Source: Phocoena phocoena
Taxonomy: Eukaryota > Chordata > Mammalia > Artiodactyla > Phocoenidae
Direction: 5' to 3'
Length of the DNA stretch: 64,000 nt
Assembly: GCF_963924675.1 (NCBI RefSeq)
Contig: NC_089224.1
Location: 63,473,464 to 63,537,463 of the forward strand
The notes below the pieces were generated by a model. The model saw nothing but the letters and a program-made list of their open reading frames with translations. It was not told the DNA's origin and searched no databases. Both the position numbers and the translations under genes were made by a program. How positions within the stretch are numbered: the first letter of the stretch is position 1; each line of letters begins with the position of its first letter. This document shows, piece after piece, positions 1 through 11,787 of the stretch.

Positions 1-59
1 CACTCATCGCAAGACCCTGGATGGCCCAGTCCCTGCTCTCTGCCCAAACACACCAGTGT

Positions 60-470
60 GACTCTCCACCTTGCACACCACTCCCACCACAGTGGCCTCT
101 GTATTGTTCCTGGAACACAGAGCAGAGCACACTTCTGTCTCAGGGCCTTTGAACTAGTTATCTCCTCTGTCTGGAATGCTCTTCCCCTCACACTTTTTTC
201 AGATCTTTGCTCACCTATCAGCTTAACAGTGAGGGCTTTCCTGTCTAAAATCACAAGGGTCCTCTCCATCCTGCCCCAGGATTCCCTGCTTCATTTTTCT
301 CTGTAGCATTTATTACCAAGCAAAATAATATACACTCATTTGTTATATGGTGTCTGCATCCCACCCAAGGATGTATACTCCATAAGGGTAGAGTTTTTCT
401 CTACTTTATTCACTGTCATATCCCTAGAACCTAAAACAATCTCTGGTAAGAGGCAGTGCTTATGTGGATG
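60..470 (+). mobile_element. LINE L2 3' fragment
   Basis: The segment follows the L2 3' region in order: a 'cctctgtattgttcctggaac' stretch, 'cagggcctttgaactag', 'ctggaatgctcttcccc', a stretch like 'ttccctgcttcatttttctct', then 'agcatttattacc'. These phrases are characteristic of L2 near its 3' end. It is old and diverged, and the open reading frame across it (58-306) is a chance ORF. Confidence 0.8.
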
Positions 471-474
471 TTTG

Positions 475-545
475 CAATTGACTACCTACTATGTGCCAGG
501 TGCTTTACATAGGCAAGTTTCTCCGAAACTCACTGCCAAGTTATA
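475..545 (-). mobile_element. MIR SINE fragment
   Basis: 'actacctactatgtgccaggtgctttacat' is the reverse-strand 3' end of MIR. Only about 70 bp remain. Confidence 0.6.
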
Positions 546-714
546 TAAACAATGAATCAATTACACCCAGGTCTTGACTTAGAGCAAGCCAACCACAACG
601 AATTTACATTTCTTTAAACTCAACTAATTATACCCTTCTAATAATACACAGTATTTAAATCAGGTAACAGAAAATGAACTCCTAGCAATTGTTTGTTTTC
701 AGGAATTCTCTTCC

Positions 715-965
715 AGTTATCTACTCCTGCATAATAAATTTCTTCAAAGCTTAGTGATTAATATCAATAAGAATCTTACTGTCTCACTTTTGGAGGTCAA
801 GAATTCTGGCAAGTCTCTGCTGGGTGATTCTTCTGTTACACATGGCATCCATGGAAGCTACTACATGATATTTAGAGTAATATGGGGTTGTCTGGATGCC
901 AATTCTGCTTCACTCACACATCTGACACTCCGATGGGGAGGGTTACAAGGGGCTGTCAACTAAAG
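715..965 (+). mobile_element. Old MaLR-type LTR fragment
   Basis: 'ttatctactcctgcataataaatttcttcaaagcttagtgatta' followed by 'tctgctgggtgattcttctg' resembles the start of older MLT1-class LTRs ('...tgctgcataacaaattacc...cttagtggctta...'). Divergence is high and the subfamily is not resolved. Confidence 0.5.
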
Positions 966-1610
966 TGTCTACAAAATTGAGGCTTTACTTTTAAGGTTAG
1001 TAAATCAGACCAGAAAGAAATTCAAGAAAAGAATCTCAAAACATTTTGAACAATGATAGTATTACTGAAATGGCATTCAACTTCCAAAAAAATATAACAT
1101 CTTCATGTCCAAGTTCAGTATGCTTCTTGAAACAGCAATCTCATAATCTGATGTCACAGTTCACATACTTAACATTCAGTTCTTAAAAATAACTGATGCA
1201 GAGACAAAAACCAGTTTATAAGCATAAATATAATGAGAACTTAATTTTCTGCTCTTGGGATTAAACTCGGCAGGAGTTTAACTTATCCACTAGTGAAGCA
1301 AAAGCATTAAGGTTTCATGACCTCATAACAACAATAAATGAAAGATAAAAGGGTAAGACAGAAAACGCATATCTGGGCCACTCTGTACATTTTTAAGGTG
1401 AGTATACTTCGTATAATCTCCGGCTGAAGTAAAAAAATGGATGTGATGGTGGTTTTTTTAAGCAAACAGAAAGGACTATTTTCAGGAGCAGACCTACTAT
1501 CTCACCTCTCCCATCTTCCCGCGCAATAGTTTGGGAGGTAGGGTGGGGATGCGATTCAAGAAGGGAAGAGAAGCAGGACTCCCTCAATCAACTGGATTTA
1601 AAAACCAGAA
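966..1610. other. Unassigned non-coding sequence
   Basis: AT-rich sequence with no recognisable repeat, exon or RNA gene. The 64-codon minus-strand ORF at 1393-1587 has no family resemblance that I can see. Confidence 0.5.
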
Positions 1611-2410
1611 TTATCCCAAACCACAATGAGATACCACCTCACACCTGTCAGAATGGCTATTATCAAAAAGACAAGAAACAAGTGTTGGTGACGACATGGA
1701 GGAAAGGGAAACCTCTTGCACTGTTGGTGGGAATGTAAACTGGTGTAGCCACTATGGAGAACAGTATGGAGGTTACTCAAAAAATTAAAAATAGAACTAT
1801 CATATGATCCAGCAATATCACTTCTGGGTATTTATCTGAAGAAAGCAAAAACACTATTTTGAAAAGATATATGCACCCTCCTGTCATTGCAGCATTATTT
1901 ACAGTGGCCAAGATATGGAAGCAACCTAAATTTCATCAGTAGATAAATGGATAAAGAAGATGTGGTGCATATACACAGTGGAATATTATTTAGCCATTAG
2001 AAATGAAATCTTGGCATTTGCAATAACATGGATGGAACATGAGGGTATTATGCTAAGTGAAATAAGTCAGAGAAAAACAAATACCATAAAATTTCACTCA
2101 TCTGTGGAATCTAAAAAGCAAAAACAAATGACCAAACACAACAAAACAGAAACAGAGTCATAGATACAGAGAACAAAAAGGTAGGGGTTAGGGGAACAGA
2201 CAAAATAGGTGAAGAGTATTAAGAGATTCAAACTTCCAGCTACACAATAAATAAATCAGGAGATATAACGTACACACGGGGAATTTAGTGGATACTACTG
2301 TAACAACTTTGTATGGTGACAGATGATAACTGGACTTACTGGGGTGATTATTTCATAATGTATAAAAATACTGAATCGCTATATTGTACATCTGAAACTT
2401 ATACAATATT
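1611..2410 (+). mobile_element. L1 fragment: ORF2 C-terminus and 3' UTR
   Basis: The sequence starts within the distal part of L1 ORF2 ('ccacaatgagataccacctcacacc', 'gaatggctattatcaaaaagac'). It continues through the 'ggaatattatttagccattag' region, which encodes a YYLAI-like segment, and then a 3' UTR with 'gtatggtgacagatgataactggacttac'. It is 5'-truncated and has frame breaks: only 1960-2163 stays open, giving the C-terminal ORF2 residues. The element belongs to an older L1 subfamily than the copy at 6787-12697. Its 3' end runs directly into an oppositely oriented L1 tail at about 2411. Confidence 0.85.
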
Positions 2411-2420
2411 TTAAATTAAT

Positions 2421-2689
2421 TTTTATTGGAGTATAGTTGATTTACAATGTTGTGTTAGTTTCAGGTGTACAGCAAAGTGAATCAGTTACACACATACATA
2501 TATCCACTCTTTTTTAGAGTCAATTCCCATATAGGCCATTACAGAGTACTGAGTAGAGTTCCCTGTGCTCTACAGCAGGTCCTTATTAGTTACCTATTTT
2601 ATATATAGTAGTGTGTATATGCCAGTCCCAATCTCCCAATTCATCCCTCCCCTCTTTCCCCCTTGGTAACTATAAGTTTGTTTTCTACA
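2421..2689 (-). mobile_element. 5'-truncated L1 3' end with probable target-site duplication
   Basis: Read on the minus strand this is the typical cetartiodactyl L1 3' terminus: a gggagggatgaattgggagattgg-like start, 'gcacagggaactctactcagtactctgtaatggcc', 'gtacacctgaaactaacacaacattgtaaatcaac', 'tatactccaataaaaa'. Flanking TTAAATTAAT (2411-2420) and TTAAACTAAT (2690-2699) differ at one base and fit a 10-bp target-site duplication. The insertion is only about 270 bp long and has landed at or in the tail of the plus-strand L1. Confidence 0.8.
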
Positions 2690-2862
2690 TTAAACTAATA
2701 TTATATTGTATTAGTAATTAGTAATAGTTGTATTACTAATTATATTAGTATATAATTAGTATATATAGTATATAGTAGTATATTATATAATAATATAATT
2801 ATATTAGTATAAAATAGTATATATATACTATTATATACAAGTATAACAATAAAAACAAAACA
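2690..2862. repeat. AT-rich TA/TAGT low-complexity tract
   Basis: About 170 bp made almost only of A and T, with many short 'ttagtatata', 'atatagtata' and 'attatata' units and overlapping inverted repeats such as ATATATAGTATATA and TAGTATATATATACTA. It abuts the L1 insertion at 2421-2689 and may have grown from an L1 tail. Confidence 0.7.
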
Positions 2863-3415
2863 AAAAGAAATCCTGACTTCACTTAGAAGCATCTTCGAAA
2901 ATGCCTATTAGAACCTTTGTCCCCAACAGAAGTTCTTCTGTCTTTCAAGGAGCATCTAGCCATGCTCTTTCATTTATTCAGACAAAACAAGGCAAGATAA
3001 TGCCACACAGGACGTGATAATAGATTTAATCCCAAACTGTGCATTTGGTTGCTGTTTCTGTATGTGTGCAGATTCATAGGAGCACTGGGGGAGAATGAGG
3101 GGAGAACGCGAATGCAATCAGACACACAGATCACCCAAGAAGGCTTAGAGCCTGCAGTCCACCTGCCTGTCTATTCTCCTTTTCTTTATCTCCATAAGCT
3201 GCACTTTTAAACTTTTCTCTCCTCTTCTAGTTCCTCATACATGCATTGAGATTTTTGGTGAAATCCACATCCTTGTTAAAAAGTTTACGTGGTCTCAGAA
3301 ATTAGAACATGAATTCTTCCCCTTCCCCCATTTGATTTAAAGACAGAGGTCATTTTGGAATTTGTCTTATCTATTGATGCTGAATCTTAGCAACAACATT
3401 TATAATAAGGAATAT
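2863..3415. other. Unassigned non-coding sequence
   Basis: No repeat, exon or RNA gene was recognised in this stretch. Confidence 0.4.
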
Positions 3416-3419
3416 CAGC

Positions 3420-3655
3420 ATTAACTGAATAATTTTTATTTGTCACAACTCTTCTAAGTGCTTTACATATACTAATCCATTTAATCCTTAAGGTAACTCT
3501 AAAAGATAAGTCCCAGTATTATCTCCATTCTTCAATGAGAAAATTAGCGTTCAGAGAGTTGAGAAATCTACCTAAAATCACTCAGAAAGGTGAAGCTGGT
3601 ATTTGAATCCAGACAGTCTGATCCAGAGCTGGTATGTTATGCTAAACTATGTCCA
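3420..3655 (-). mobile_element. MIR SINE, near full length
   Basis: The order 'ctaagtgctttacatatactaatccatttaatcc', 'ttatctccattcttcaatgagaaaatta', 'cagagagttgagaa', 'cactcagaaaggtgaagctggtatttgaatcc', 'agacagtctgatccagagc' follows the reverse strand of MIR over about 235 bp. Confidence 0.85.
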
Positions 3656-3869
3656 TAAAGACACCAGCCTTTAAAGCATAAATTTGTTTTCATCTGAGAT
3701 GATAAATTATGAATTTGGTAATGAGCCTACATACAGATGACACCATACCATGGAATGCAGATTCCATGACAACTCTCATTCCCAGGATTGCATTCCCAGT
3801 GCCTGTGAGGATGCCTGGCCAATCTACCTGGGAATGACTCCTAAATTCGTATTACCTACCTTGACCACA

Positions 3870-4030
3870 GTGTTAAATTCCAGCCTCCTTTATCCACCTT
3901 CATACTCAATGTCATTCAATAATTCAAGGATCTCTGTCTTTTTTGTTTAATGATGTATCTTAATCACCAAAAACAAGCAGTACTTGGCACTTGGCAGGCA
4001 CTCAACAGATAATTGTTGAATGAATGGATG
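3870..4030 (+). mobile_element. LINE L2 3' end
   Basis: 'ctctgtcttttttgtttaatgatgtatct' followed by 'acttggcacttggcaggcactcaacagataattgttgaatgaatgga' is the L2 3' terminus with its GAATGAATG-type end. Confidence 0.65.
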
Positions 4031-4044
4031 TCTAAAAGATGTCT

Positions 4045-4560
4045 AAATATAACATGGCCAAAATAAAGCTTTCCCCTGCTCTCTCCTGCAAACTTGTTCT
4101 TCCTCCATACTTGGTTCATCTACCCAGCTGCTCAGCCCAAACCCTCAGAATCATTTTTACTTGCCCTGGTGTCATCCCCATAGCCAATCAATCAGCAACT
4201 AGTGCTTTTCTATTACCAAAGTATATCCCCAATCTTCCTGCTTCTCTCCATCTCCCCAGCTTGCCCCAATTCCAAACCATGACCACCTCTCACCTCCTAA
4301 TGAGCCCTGTGCTTTCATTCTTCCCCAGGCTTACTTCTAAAAAGCCTTTCTTTGCTCAGCACATCTCTTCCTGCTGAAATGGCTGGTCATTACACTTTGA
4401 ACCAAACTCAAACTCCTGGCTTTCCTTATAAAGGCCCTGTGTGATCTGGCTCCTCCCATCTCCCTCACAACGCTCCCTACACATTGGCCACACTCCCCTC
4501 ATTCTACTGTCTGAACACACAAGGTCATTCCTACTGCTACACTGCATCCCTACAGGCAGT
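4045..4560 (+). mobile_element. LINE L2 internal fragment
   Basis: 'aactcctggctttccttataaaggccctgtgtgatctggctcc' and 'cattggccacactcccctcattctactgtctgaacacacaaggtcattcc' correspond to the L2 segment that lies upstream of the 3' terminus. Here it lies downstream of an L2 3' end, so this is a second, separate L2 fragment in the same orientation. Confidence 0.75.
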
Positions 4561-5065
4561 TAGCATTTAAATTTCCTATATCAGATCTTAATACCCCAGA
4601 GGTTAACTACAATATAAGAGAACCTAATCAAGAATTAATACGTTAACTGGTGGTTACTTAGCACTTAAAATACTGTTATCCAAAAGCTGAGTTAATTACC
4701 AAAAGAGACGTCTGATTATTATTGGTAAAATGAGAGAACTTCAGTATAGGCAATTAGTCAGAAATATCATTAAGGCTTCATTGCCCTGACGTAAATAAAG
4801 TACAGAGATATACTCAGCATCATCAGTGCAGCACTCAAGGTCCTAGTCTGGTCGTCCTGGATCCCTCCACTTAGACGCCCCGTGACCTGGTCCAGCTCTA
4901 AGACTATTTTTGCATCTGCTACAGAGCAAGTCTTGCATGCCAGGTGTTAGCTAGAGTGCCAAGGGTAGATCTACAGAACTGGTTGTAAACCTTTCTTCTG
5001 CCTGTTTGACAAATGTTTGTCCACTTGTTAGAATTTGAGTTTGCTTTTATTCTAACAGTCTTGGT
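4561..5065. other. Unassigned non-coding sequence
   Basis: No repeat or gene was recognised. Confidence 0.4.
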
Positions 5066-5480
5066 TTGAATTCACCCAGAATCAGATCCTGAGACAAAGA
5101 TCTCAGTACAAGTAATTTATTTGAGGGGTGCAGGGAATATGTATAGAAGTATGGGATATGGGGAAAGGAAGGCAACCAATAAAGAGTACATTATCAAGCC
5201 AGCTAGCACTGTGGGCCCCTGGAGCTTAATCCTGCAAGGAAACTCTGAGAAATTATGCAAAATGGGAACCTCACAACCATCCCAACCCAGTATGCAAGGG
5301 AACAGGGGTATTTATACACTGATTCCCAAGAGTTGTAGGTTGAGGACTGCTCCTGTGGCCTGCCATGTGCATGGATGGATAGCCTTGCTAGGTTCTGGAG
5401 AAAAGCCCTCAGGCACAAGGATGCAGAGGCCAACAGGAGGAACTTGATGGAGCGCACTGAAATGTGCCTAAGGTCTGACG
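5066..5480. mobile_element. Possible LTR-type repeat, family unresolved
   Basis: 'tcagatcctgagacaaagatctcagtacaagtaatttatttgagggg' and 'ccaataaagagtacattatcaagccagct...gtgggcccctggagctta' read like a widely repeated mammalian LTR segment that I recognise but cannot name with confidence. Chance ORFs run through it on both strands (5121-5447 and 5203-5457). Confidence 0.4.
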
Positions 5481-5664
5481 GCTACAGGCAAGGCACTGAC
5501 CATGTCTGTGCACAACATCCCACCTTCCTGAACTATCACGAGTGAAGACCCATACATACCAAGTGCACACCTTATGTGTGTAGTTCTATCTAACCTAGGT
5601 GAGTAGCACATACCAAAAGAATCTACTGAATGTTTGTCATTGCCTGCTATGGGGTGTAGGCCAG

Positions 5665-5770
5665 TTTTAAACACACCTCCTTAAGGTTTCTGCAATTGCT
5701 GTTCCCTCTACCTGGAATGTTTGCAGGTCATTCTTTAAAGAACTCTATCTTCAAAACGTAATAACAGAAA
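5665..5770 (+). mobile_element. LINE L2 fragment
   Basis: 'ttctgcaattgctgttccctctacctggaatgtttgcaggtc' matches the L2 'cacttgctgttccctctgcctggaa' segment. Confidence 0.65.
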
Positions 5771-6114
5771 GCTCTAAGCAATTTACTGCTCCTCTCCTTT
5801 CCCCAGAGGCCTCGCTCTGGCCAACTTAGCTCTCTGGAAGTTCCTCTCATGCAAAAGCACACCCAAGACAGGCCCTAGGCCTCACCACCTAAAGTAACCT
5901 GGCAGAAGAACTTCCAAAAGAATTTCTAAGGGAGGAAAAACTTTGCTTCTCCACCAGAGGTTCTACCTCCAGTGAGAGAGGTGGAACAGGATAGGTAATT
6001 ACTCTTCGATGCTTGTAAGACGCCCATCGTGATTAGGATGGAGTCAAAACGGAAGAACGGGTGCGGAAATCTCTATCCTACGTAAGTTGCTGATTTTAAG
6101 TGCTGTATCCGCTG
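5771..6114. other. Unassigned non-coding sequence
   Basis: No repeat or gene was recognised. Confidence 0.4.
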
Positions 6115-6735
6115 TCTCCTGCTACCATAACGCTGTGTAACAAACAACCACATAGCTTCAGTGACATGTAACAGTTTGTTCCTTACTTGTGTGTCTGAGG
6201 TCAGTTGGGAGTCAGCTGGCTATCGGCTGGGGCCACTGGGGCTCCATACTCCATATGTCTCTAATCTTTCAAGGGGTCTATCCAGGCAATTCTCCTGGCA
6301 ATGGCAAAGGAGCAGGAGTGAGCGAGCCCAATCTCACAAATGCTTTTTAACCCTCTATTTGCATTATATTCGCTAACATCATACAGGCCTAGAGCAACAG
6401 TTTGCCGGAGCTGGCTCCTCCAGCTTGCAGGAGCCAACTGTGAAATATTCAGAAAGCTTGTGAGTTACACCTTTTATATCACTGATAGACTGAAATTTAA
6501 AAATCTGCCAACACTACAAATCATGACTTCTTTTTTACCCCCAGAGAGCTGCTACACTACTTTCACAAAGCAAACCACGCATTTAAGGTCAGAGCAAAAG
6601 GTAAGCCAGAAATACCCAGCCAGTGTGGAAGGACTCTGTAAAGTTGCATGGAAAAGGGAGTGGACGTGGGGAGTGGTGAAGAATTGGGCCCGTTTTTACA
6701 ATTTATCACAGGTACTCAACCACACCAGAGGAACC
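6115..6735 (+). mobile_element. MLT1-class MaLR LTR, interrupted
   Basis: The left part (6115-6380) shows 'gctaccataacgctgtgtaacaaacaacc', 'gtcagttgggagtcagctggctatcggctggggc' and 'caatctcacaaatgctttttaaccctc'. The right part (about 6550-6735) shows 'aaaagggagtggacgtggggagtggtgaagaattgggccc...caatttatcaca', the usual end of older MLT1-type LTRs. Between them lie about 165 bp that do not fit the LTR, beginning 'cagtttgccggagctggctcctccagcttgc'. The interruption could be a small insertion or simply unrecognised LTR sequence. Confidence 0.6.
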
Positions 6736-6772
6736 ATTTCTTTTCCAGGCTCCACTTAGTGTGGGACCAGTC

Positions 6773-6786
6773 AAATCACTTTTCAA
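6773..6786. repeat. Left target-site duplication of the long L1
   Basis: AAATCACTTTTCAA here pairs with AAGTCACTTTTTA at 12698-12710. The shared core TCACTTTT and near matches on both sides flank exactly the L1 poly-T tail on the left and the L1 5' end on the right. Confidence 0.65.
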
Positions 6787-7002
6787 TTATTTATTTTTTT
6801 GAATTTCATTTTTTACACAGCAGGTTCTTATTAGTTACCTATTTTATAAATATTAGCGTTTATATGTCAATCCCGATCTCCCAATTCATCCCACCACCAC
6901 CACCACCCTGCCCCGCTTTTCCCCCCTTGGTGTCCATATGTTTCTTCTCTACATCTGTGTCTCTATTTCTGCCTTGCAAACTGGTTCATCTGTACCATTT
7001 TT

Positions 7003-10000
7003 CTAGCTTCCACATATATGTGTTAATATACGATATTTGTTTTTCTCTTTCTGACTTACTTCACTCTGTATGACAGTCTCTAGATCCATGCATGTCTCTA
7101 AAAATGACCCAATTTCGTTCCTTTTTATGGCTAAGTAATATTCCATTGTATATATGTACCTAATCTTCTTTATCCATTCATCTGTCGATGGGCATTTAGG
7201 TTGCTTCCATGACTTGGCTATTGTAAATAGTGCTACAGTGAACATTGGGGTGCATGTGTCTTTTTGAATTATGGTTTTCTCTGGGTATATGCCCAGTAGT
7301 GGGGTTGCTGAGTCATATGGTAATTCTATTTTTTGTTTTTTAAGGAAATTCCATACTGTGCTCCATAGTGGCTGTATCAATTTATATTCCACCAACAGTG
7401 CAAGAGGGTTCCCTTTTCTCCACACCCTCTCCAGCATTTGTTGTTTGCAGATTTTCTGATGATGCCCATTCTAACCAGTGTGAGGTGATACCTCACTGTA
7501 GTTTTGATTTGCATTTCTCTAATAATTAGTGATGTTGAGCAGCTTTTCATGTGCCTCTTGGCCATCTCTATGTCTTCTTTGGAGAAATGTCTGTTTAGGT
7601 CCTCTGCCCATTTTTTGATTGGGTTTTTTGTTTTGTTAATATTGAGTTGCATGAGCTGTTTATATATTTTGGAGATTTATCCTTTGTCCGCTGATTTGTT
7701 CACAAATATTTTCTCCCACTCTGAGGTCTGTCTTTTCATCTTGTTTATAGTTTCCTTTGTTGTGCAAAAGCTTTTAAGTTTCATTAGGTCCCATTTGTTT
7801 ATTTTTGCTTTTATTTCCATTTCTCTAGGAGGTGGGTCAAAAAAGATCTTGCTGTGATTTATGTGAAAGAGTGTTCTTCCTTATGTTTTCCTCTAAGAGT
7901 TTTATAGTGTCCAACTTACATTTAGGTCTTTAATCCATTTTGAGTTTATTTTTGTGTATGGTGTTAGGGAGTGTTCTAATTTCATTCTTTTACATATAGC
8001 TGTCCAGTTTTCCCAGCACCACTTACTGAAGACACTGTCTTTTCTCCATTGTATATCATTGTCTCCTTTGTCATGGATTAGTTGACCATAGGTGCGTGGG
8101 TTTATCTCTGGGCTTTCTATCCTGTTCCATTGATCTATATTTCTGTTTTTGTGCCAGTACCATATTTTCTTGATTACTGTAGCTTTGTAGTATAGTCTGA
8201 AGTCAGGGAGTCTGATTCCTCCAGCTCCATTTTTTTCCCTCAAGATGGCTTTGGCTATTTGGGGTCTTTTGTGTCTCCATACAAATTTTAAGATTTTTTG
8301 TTCTAGTTCTGGAAAAAATGCCATTGGTAATTTAATAGGGATTGCACTGAATCTATAGACAACTTTGTGTAGTGCAGTCATTTTCACAATATTGATTCTT
8401 CCAATCCAAGAACATAGTATATCTCTCCATCTGTTTGTGTCATCTTTGATTTCTTTCATCAGTGTCTTATAGTTTTCTGAATACAGGTCTTTTACCTATT
8501 TAGGTAGGTTTATTCCTAGGTATTTTATTCTTTTTGTTGCAATGGTGAATGGGATCGTTTCCTTAAATTCTCTTTCTGATCTTTTATTTTTAGTGTATAG
8601 GAATGCAAGAGATTTCTGTGCATTAATTTTTTTCTCCTGCAACTTTACCAAATTCATTGATTAGTGCTAGTAGTTTTCTGGCAGCATCTTTAGGACTCTC
8701 TATGTATAGTATCATGTCATCTGCAAACAGTGACAGTTTTACTCCTTCTTTTCCAGTTTGTATTCCTTTTATTTCTTCTTCTTCTCTGACTGCCATGGCT
8801 GGGACTTCCAAAACTATGTTGAATAATAGTGGCGAGAGTGGACATCCTTGTCTTGTTCCTGATCTTAGAGGAGGTGTCTTCAGTTTTTCACCATTGAGAA
8901 TGATGTTTGCTGTGGGTTTGTCATATATGGCCTTTCTTATGCTGAGGTAGCTTCCCTCTATGCCCATCTTCTAGAGAGTTTTTTATCATAAATGGTGTTG
9001 AATTTTGTCAAAATATTTTTCTGCATCTATTGAGACGATCATATGGTTTTTATTCTTCAATTTGTTAATATGGTGTATCACATTGATTGATTTGCATATA
9101 CTGAAGAATTCTTGCATCCTTGGGGTAAATCCCACTTGATCATGGTGTATGATCCTTTTAATGTGTTGTTGGATTCTGTTTGCTAGTATTTTGAGGACTT
9201 TTGCATCTATATTCATCAGTGATATTTGTCTGTAATTTTCTTTTTTTGTAGTATCTTTGTCTGGTTTTGGTATCAGGGTGATGGTGGCCTCATAGAATGA
9301 GTTTGGGGGTGTTCCTTCCTCTGTAATTTTTTGGAAGAGTTTGAGAAGGATGGGAGTTAGCTCTTCTCTAAATGTTTGATAGAATTCACCTGTGAAGCCA
9401 TCTGGTCCTGGACTTTTGTTTGTTGGAAGATTTTTAATCACAGTTTCCATTTCATTACTTGTGATTGGTCTGTTCATATTTTCTATTTCTTCCTGGTTCA
9501 GTCTTGGAAGGTTATACCTTTCTAAGAATTTGTCCATTTCTTCCAGGTTGTCCATTTTATTGGCATAGAGTTGCTTGTAGTAGGCTTTTATGATGCTTTG
9601 TGTTTCTACGGTGTCTACTGTAACTTCTTATTCATTTCTGATTTTATTGATTTGAGTTCTCTCCCTCTTTTTCTTTATGAGTCTGGCTAAAAGTTTATCA
9701 ATTTTGTTTATCTCCTCAAAGAACCAGCTTTTAGTTTTATTGATCTTTGCTATTGTTTTCTTTGTTTCTGTTTCATTTGTTTCTGCTCTGATCTTTATAA
9801 TTCCTTTCCTTCTGCTAACTTTGGGGATTTTTTTGTTCTTCTTTCTCTACTTGCTTTAGGTATAAGGTTAAGTTGTTTATTTAAGATTTTCTTCTTTCTT
9901 GAGGTAGGATTGTATTGCTATAAAATTCCCTCTTAGAACTACTTTTGCTGCATCCCATAGGGTTTAGATTGTCATCTTTTCATTGTCACTTGTTTCTGGG

Positions 10001-10815
10001 TATTTTCTGATTTCTTCTTTGATTTCTTCAGTGATCTCTTGGTTATTTAGTAATGTATTGTTTAGCTTCCATGAGTTTGTGTTTTTTACATTTTTTTCCC
10101 TGTTATTTATTTTTAATCTCATAGCATCGTGGTCGGAAAAGATGCTTGATATGATTCCAATTTTCTGAAATTTACTGAGGCTTGATTTTTGACCTAAGAT
10201 GTGATCTATCCTGTAGAATATGCCATGTGCACTTGAGAAGAAAGTGTAATCCGCTGTTTCCAGAATGAATGTCCTGTAAATGTCAATTAAATCTATCTGG
10301 TCTATTGTGTCATTTAAAGCTTATGTTTCCTTATTAATTTTCTGTCTGGATGATCTGTCCATTGGTGTAAGTGAGGTGTTAAAGTCTCCCACTATTACTG
10401 TGGTACTGTCAATTTCCTCTTTTATAGCTGTTAGCATTTGCCTTATGTATTCAGGTGCTCCTACATTGGGTGCATATATATTTATAATTGTTATATCTCC
10501 TTCTTGGATTGATCCCTTGATCATTATGTAGTGTCCTTCTTTGTCTCTTGTAACATTCTTTATTTTAAAGTCTATTTTATCTGATATGAGTATTGCTACT
10601 CCAGCTTCCTTTTGATTCCCATTTGCATGGAATACCTTTTTCTATCCCCTCACTTTCAGTCTGTATGTGTCCCTAGGTCTGAAGTGGGTCGCTTGTAGAC
10701 AGCATATATACGGGTCTTGTTTTTGTATCCATTCAGTAAGCCTGTGTCTTTTGGTTGGAGCATTTAATCCATTCACATTTAAGGTAATTATCGATATGTA
10801 TGTTCCTATTACCAT
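7003..10815 (-). pseudogene. L1 ORF2 (endonuclease-reverse transcriptase) pseudogene
   Basis: The likely initiator is the ATG at 10815-10813, about 60 bp after the end of ORF1. Open pieces in different frames carry the expected domains in order. The APE-type endonuclease piece (10524-10321) has IIVGDFN-like residues. The reverse transcriptase fingers and palm (9555-8986) contain [14 protein letters not shown]. The next piece (8967-8623) contains [12 protein letters not shown] and the catalytic LFADDMILY near 8727-8705. The thumb/connection region (8459-7902) contains a [13 protein letters not shown] segment. The Cys-rich C-terminus (7652-7377, then 7437-7003) includes [16 protein letters not shown] and ends in THICGS. 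An intact ORF2 would be about 1,270 codons in one frame. Here at least five frame or stop breaks separate the pieces, so the protein cannot be made. Confidence 0.92.
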
Positions 10816-10873
10816 TTTCTTAATTGTTTTAGGTTTGTTTTTGTAGGTCCTTTTCTTCCCTTGTGTTTCCTGC

Positions 10874-11787
10874 CTAAAGAAGTTCCTTTAGCATTTGTTG
10901 TAGAGGTGGTTTTGTGCTGCTGAATTCTCCTAGCTTTTGCTTGTCTGTAAAGCTTCTGACTTCTCCGTCGAATCTGAGCGAGACCCTTGCCAGGTAGAGT
11001 AATCTTGGCTGTAGGTTCTTCCCTTTCATCACTTTAAATATATCATGCCACTCCCTTCTGGCTTGTAGAGTTTCTGCTGATAAATCAGCTGTTAACCTCC
11101 CTTGTATGTCATTTGTCATTTTTCCTTTGTTGCTTTTAATAATTTTGCTTTGTCTTTAACTTTTTGTCAATTTGACTACTATGTGTCTCAGCATGCTTCT
11201 CCTTGGGTTTATCCTGCCTGGGACTCTCTGCACTTCCTGGACTTCAGTGGCTATTTTCTTTCCCATGTTAGGGAAGTTGTCAGCTATTATCTCTTCAATT
11301 ATTTTCTTGGTCCTTTCTCTTTCTCTTCCCCTTCTGGGACCCCTATAATGTGAATGTTGGTGCATTTAGTGTTATCCCAGAGGTCTCTTAGGCTGCCTTC
11401 ATTTCTTTTCATTCTTTTTTCTTTATTCTGTTCCACAGCAGTGAATTCTACCATTCTGTCTTCCAGGTCACTTATCCATTCTTCTGCCTCAGTTATTCTG
11501 TTATTGATTCCTTCTAGTGTATTTTTCTTTTCAATTATTGTATTGTTCATCTCTGTTTGTTTGTTCTTTAATTCTTCTAGGTGTTTGTTCTTTAATTCTT
11601 CTATGTCTTTGTTAAACATTTCTTGCCTCTTCTTGATCTTTGACTCTGTTCTTTTTCTGAGGTCCTGGATCATCTTTACTATCATTATTCTTTTTTTTGG
11701 AAGGTTGCCTATGTCCACTTCAGTTAGTTGTTTTTCTGGGGTTTTATCTTGTTCTTTCATCTGGTACATAGCCCTCTGCCTTTTCAT
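10874..11787 (-). pseudogene. L1 ORF1 (RNA-binding protein) pseudogene
   Basis: The start at 11787 gives an MKRQRAMYQMKEQDKTPEKQ N-terminus, as expected for artiodactyl/cetacean L1 ORF1p. A lysine- and glutamate-rich coiled-coil region follows (NKDIEELKNKHLEELKNKQ), then the RRM entry DLWDNTKC with IIGVPEGEE. The reading then moves to a second frame (11365-11156; EEIIADNFPNMGKK, VQEVQRVPGRINPRR) and a third (11119-10874; DLSAETLQARREWHDIFKVM, DKQKLGEFSSTKPPLQQML). Total length is about 304 codons, close to a normal ORF1. Two frame changes and an in-frame stop show that it is dead. Confidence 0.92.

Noticed and set aside
8657..8950. Plus-strand ORFs within the long L1 (for example 8657-8950, 9677-9859, 11354-11806)
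   Set aside because: They are antisense shadows of L1 ORF1 and ORF2.
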